Shown piece by piece: positions 40,863-43,233 of a DNA stretch of 43,233 nt. Made by a program: the position numbers and the translations under genes. Position 1 is the stretch's first letter; every line of letters begins with the position of its first letter. The notes under the pieces were generated by a model, which was not told where the DNA came from, ran no database searches, and saw only the letters and a list, made by a program, of their open reading frames with translations. The stretch lies in NCBI RefSeq assembly GCF_002531935.1, contig NZ_NWSV01000037.1, positions 1-43,233 on the forward strand. The letters run 5' to 3'. The DNA comes from Rhizobium chutanense (lineage in GTDB: Bacteria > Pseudomonadota > Alphaproteobacteria > Rhizobiales > Rhizobiaceae).

Positions 40863-41567
40863 TCAAACCAAGCCGTGATCTTTAGCGATCGCCACGAGGT
40901 GTGGAACGGTCGCCGCGTCGAGCTTTTCGCGCGCTTTATCGAGGTAGTGCTGCACTGTTCGCGCGTTGATCCCCGTCAACATTGCGGTTTCAGGGGCACT
41001 TTTGCCCTTTGCCGCCCACATGAGGCACATCGCTTCCCTTGGCGAGAGCAGCCGTTTCGGGGCGACGATCGTCGTTGCTGCGATGATCTTAAGGCGGTAA
41101 TGGATCGCAAGGACCACCCGCGTGGCTTTTTGGGCGTCCAGCACTTTGCCGTTCTCGGCTTTCTTCTCCGATGAGGCAAACGTCAGCATCATCGTCGATC
41201 CGAAACTGCCTTCGACAGGGATCGTCAGTCCGCTGCGAATGCCGTGCTCGATTGCCTGGTCGCGAAAGCGTCTGAGCTCCGAGGAGCCACGAGCCGGCCA
41301 ATCATCGGCCGTCCAGGAGAACGTCTCCATGCGACGTTTGGCTTCCGTGATCACGGGGTCGATGCGCGAATAGTGGTTACCGAGGTAAATATCCTGCCAG
41401 TCCTCCGGATAGGAGTTGAATGTGCGGATGTCCAGGGCCTCGGTCTGGAGATACGCAAAACGCTCGAAGCCATGGGAGTTTGCGAAGCTTTTCAGAGCGC
41501 TCTTGATCATGCGTTCATCGTGTGCAGCTTCGGTCATGTCGATTAGAGAACGAAGGTCACCGTCCAC
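40863..41567 (-). CDS. traR: TraR, LuxR-type quorum-sensing activator
   Basis: A 234-residue LuxR-family regulator. The acyl-homoserine-lactone contacts of Ti TraR are all present at the same numbers: Y53, W57, D70 and W85 (NSYPEDWQD, RIDPV, FSW). The C-terminal HTH reads LSPREAMCLMWAAKGKSAPETAMLTGINARTVQHYLDKAREKL. With its ligand it should activate the traA and traC operons and the trb operon. The traI synthase is not in this window; it normally lies at the far end of trb. The sequence differs clearly from Ti TraR, so the signal may differ. Confidence 0.92.
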   Translation of the reverse strand: MDGDLRSLIDMTEAAHDERMIKSALKSFANSHGFERFAYLQTEALDIRTFNSYPEDWQDIYLGNHYSRIDPVITEAKRRMETFSWTADDWPARGSSELRRFRDQAIEHGIRSGLTIPVEGSFGSTMMLTFASSEKKAENGKVLDAQKATRVVLAIHYRLKIIAATTIVAPKRLLSPREAMCLMWAAKGKSAPETAMLTGINARTVQHYLDKAREKLDAATVPHLVAIAKDHGLV

Positions 41568-41913
41568 TGGCTATTCTCCTCTTGCGCAGCTGCGGCCTCC
41601 CAGCCCGTCGCGCCTTCCACGCGCCGCCAGTTACATGGGTCCCCCGTGCGACCAGCCGGAGCCATACGGGGCATCGGTCCATGGCTGCGAATTCTCTGTC
41701 CCCATTCGTTTCCGATGAAAACGCAGTTGCCTTCTATGCGAAGCATATCCACGGTCGTTGCAACTGATAGGTCTACTCACCTCTACCGAGTATTCAAGTC
41801 CTCGCTATCTAAATATGACAATTTGGGAACAGATTTTTGCGAACGCTGATTTCCGGGGCGCGGATGGATTGCTCCACCCGACGACACGAGGGCGGAGCAG
41901 CGTTCAAAATGGG
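41568..41913. other. Intergenic region between traR and trbI
   Basis: About 346 bases holding the traR promoter region and the end of the trb operon. I see no convincing gene, tra box or terminator here. Confidence 0.4.
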
Positions 41914-43209
41914 TTAGCGCCCGCTATATACCGATGGAAAGATGATATCCTGGTCGACCAGAACGTTGAACTTATAGCCGGGACGGATGCGAATCGTCGG
42001 CTGAACGTTGAGGTTCTTCGAGATCGTCTGTTCCGCGACGCGACCGAAGCTTTCGGCAAAATTCCGCCGTGCTGCATCCGATGCCGTGTCCTGGGTGGCC
42101 AATGTTGAACTCTCCGGCATCGACATGTCGATCCCCGTCCCGATGATTGCCACCAGTGCTGCGGAACCGAACGTCCTCCAAAGATGGCGGTCGACCTTGT
42201 CCTGGAAGCCCCCATATCCTTCGGCGTCGGTGCCTGCCATGCCGCCGATCTGTAGGGTTGACCCATTCGGGAAAATAAGGTCCGTCCAGACGACGAGAAC
42301 ACGTTCCTGTCCGAATGACACCTTTGAATCGTAGCGACCGAAGAGCTTTGCGCCCTGCGGAATGAGAAGGCGATAGCCGGTGGCGCTGTCGTAGACGTTC
42401 TGGCTGACCTGGGCCGTGATCCGCCCAGGCAAATCGGAATTGAGGCCGGTGATCAATGTCGCCGGGATCACCGACCCGCGCTTCAGTTCATACGGTGATA
42501 TCTGCGGCACGACCTGGTTTGGCAGGTAGCCGAGATCCTTGATGTCCTGATTGAAGAAATCCTCCTTCGACGTTTGTCCGTTCTGATCGACGTTTTGGCC
42601 CATCAGGCCGGATTTCATGGCGGCGGCATAAAGGTCTGAGGCACTGTTCACGGCTGCATTCGTCGGCCGGCGGCCGGTGTCATTGGTGGAGGTCGCCTTC
42701 TCGGCATCTCCGATGTCAACCTTTAGCGGCGAATCTAGCGCCGTAGCGCGAGCCTGGAGGCGAGCCATCCGCTGGCGCTGCACTTCCCGGATGTACTGCT
42801 CGTCCTGCTCCCGCTTCAGGCGAGCCTTCCACTCCGCCTCGGATTCGAGGGTCGAGCGTCGCTCCTGTCGGTCATTCGGCCGGCGTTCAACGACGGTTTC
42901 CTGTTTCTCGACCTTCTGCTCAACGACAGGGGTCGGTTGAAACACTTCCTGCTTCTCCGGCTCGCCGATGATGCCGTCGGTGACACCCCGTTTGAGCTGG
43001 TCGCCGAAGCTGGTCGCAGGGGTGTTGGAAGCCCCCTCGATGTCGCCGCGATGGAAGGAAAGCCCCCGCAGCGACAGGCCGATCACGACGACGCCAACGA
43101 AGAGCGCGACGACGATGATGGCGATGATGATCGGCAGGCGGTTGAGCCGGCGCATACCATTTTGATCGTCGGCCTGACTGGACGTGCCAAGTTGGAGCGA
43201 CTGGACCAT
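41914..43209 (-). CDS. trbI: TrbI, VirB10-like mating-pore protein
   Basis: A 431-residue VirB10/TrbI protein. A short cytoplasmic N-terminus and one membrane helix (about residues 26-48, PIIIAIIVVALFVGVVVIGL) are followed by a charged, glutamate-rich linker and the conserved C-terminal beta-domain: SPYELKRGSVIPATLITGLNSDLPGRITAQVSQNVYDS, LLIPQGAKLFGRYDSKV, RVLVVWTDLIFPNG and a final PGYKFNVLVDQDIIFPS. It spans both membranes and connects the ATPases to the outer-membrane pore. It is normally the last gene of the trb operon. Confidence 0.95.
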   Translation of the reverse strand: MVQSLQLGTSSQADDQNGMRRLNRLPIIIAIIVVALFVGVVVIGLSLRGLSFHRGDIEGASNTPATSFGDQLKRGVTDGIIGEPEKQEVFQPTPVVEQKVEKQETVVERRPNDRQERRSTLESEAEWKARLKREQDEQYIREVQRQRMARLQARATALDSPLKVDIGDAEKATSTNDTGRRPTNAAVNSASDLYAAAMKSGLMGQNVDQNGQTSKEDFFNQDIKDLGYLPNQVVPQISPYELKRGSVIPATLITGLNSDLPGRITAQVSQNVYDSATGYRLLIPQGAKLFGRYDSKVSFGQERVLVVWTDLIFPNGSTLQIGGMAGTDAEGYGGFQDKVDRHLWRTFGSAALVAIIGTGIDMSMPESSTLATQDTASDAARRNFAESFGRVAEQTISKNLNVQPTIRIRPGYKFNVLVDQDIIFPSVYSGR

Positions 43210-43218
43210 ATTGCTCTC

Positions 43219-43233
43219 CGTCAGTTGCGCTGC
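43219..43233 (-). CDS. trbH: Probable 3' end of trbH
   Basis: Just upstream of trbI, the last 15 bases read on the minus strand as a few codons ending in TGA (QRN-stop). By gene order this should be the end of trbH. Too short to identify from sequence alone. Confidence 0.35.

Noticed and set aside
41758..42108. Plus-strand frame of 116 residues near the traR promoter
   Set aside because: More than half is antisense to trbI, and there is no ribosome site or recognisable family.

Overview
The window reads as part of a conjugative plasmid of a rhizobium or agrobacterium (Rhizobiales). The basis is a complete Ti/pSym-type transfer region (traG-traD-traC, oriT, traA-traF-traB-traH, traM, traR, trbI) together with a block of small plasmid genes of a kind seen on rhizobial plasmids (DUF1419, DUF3085, DUF736, WGR, DUF7007-like, ArdC). 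No repABC replication genes and no rRNA or tRNA genes lie inside the window.

Left part (about 0-10.4 kb): a metabolic cargo segment. It starts at a decayed IS1182-type transposase. A divergent promoter with two palindromic operators separates an SDR dehydrogenase from an operon for a flavin reductase, a carboxymuconolactone-decarboxylase-like protein, a RutA-like flavin-dependent monooxygenase and an orphan sugar-type binding protein. An aminotransferase close to the chromosomal AlaC/AatC type, a GFA-domain protein, an SsuE-like FMN reductase and bifunctional RibBA follow. Three genes therefore make or reduce flavin beside a reduced-flavin-dependent enzyme, which suggests catabolism of a nitrogen- or sulfur-containing compound; the substrate is unknown. 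The segment ends with a candidate anti-Shine-Dalgarno small RNA, a small LuxR-type HTH protein and an AraC regulator.

Middle part (about 10.7-29 kb): plasmid housekeeping genes, nearly all on the + strand: a TOPRIM protein, a 1702-residue DNA methylase-helicase, a ParB-like protein, ArdC, PanD, DUF736 and several small proteins, plus a candidate AbcR-like small RNA. Many are preceded by long GC-rich leaders with inverted repeats. The sequence around nic indicates that the minus strand is transferred and enters the recipient through this block. The block would then be the leading region, its genes are transcribed toward oriT, and the transferred strand is their template. The recurring mismatched hairpins are candidate single-stranded promoters.

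Right part (29.2-43.2 kb): the transfer genes. A membrane-anchored thermonuclease follows traG. A Fic-domain protein with an AbiEi-like N-terminal region and an XRE regulator sit between traH and traM/traR. The fic gene is preceded by six direct repeats with an exact 24-bp period, which I consider the most unusual element here. TraR keeps all four classical acyl-homoserine-lactone contacts and TraM is its antiactivator, so transfer is probably quorum-regulated. The window ends inside the trb operon, just past the start of trbI.
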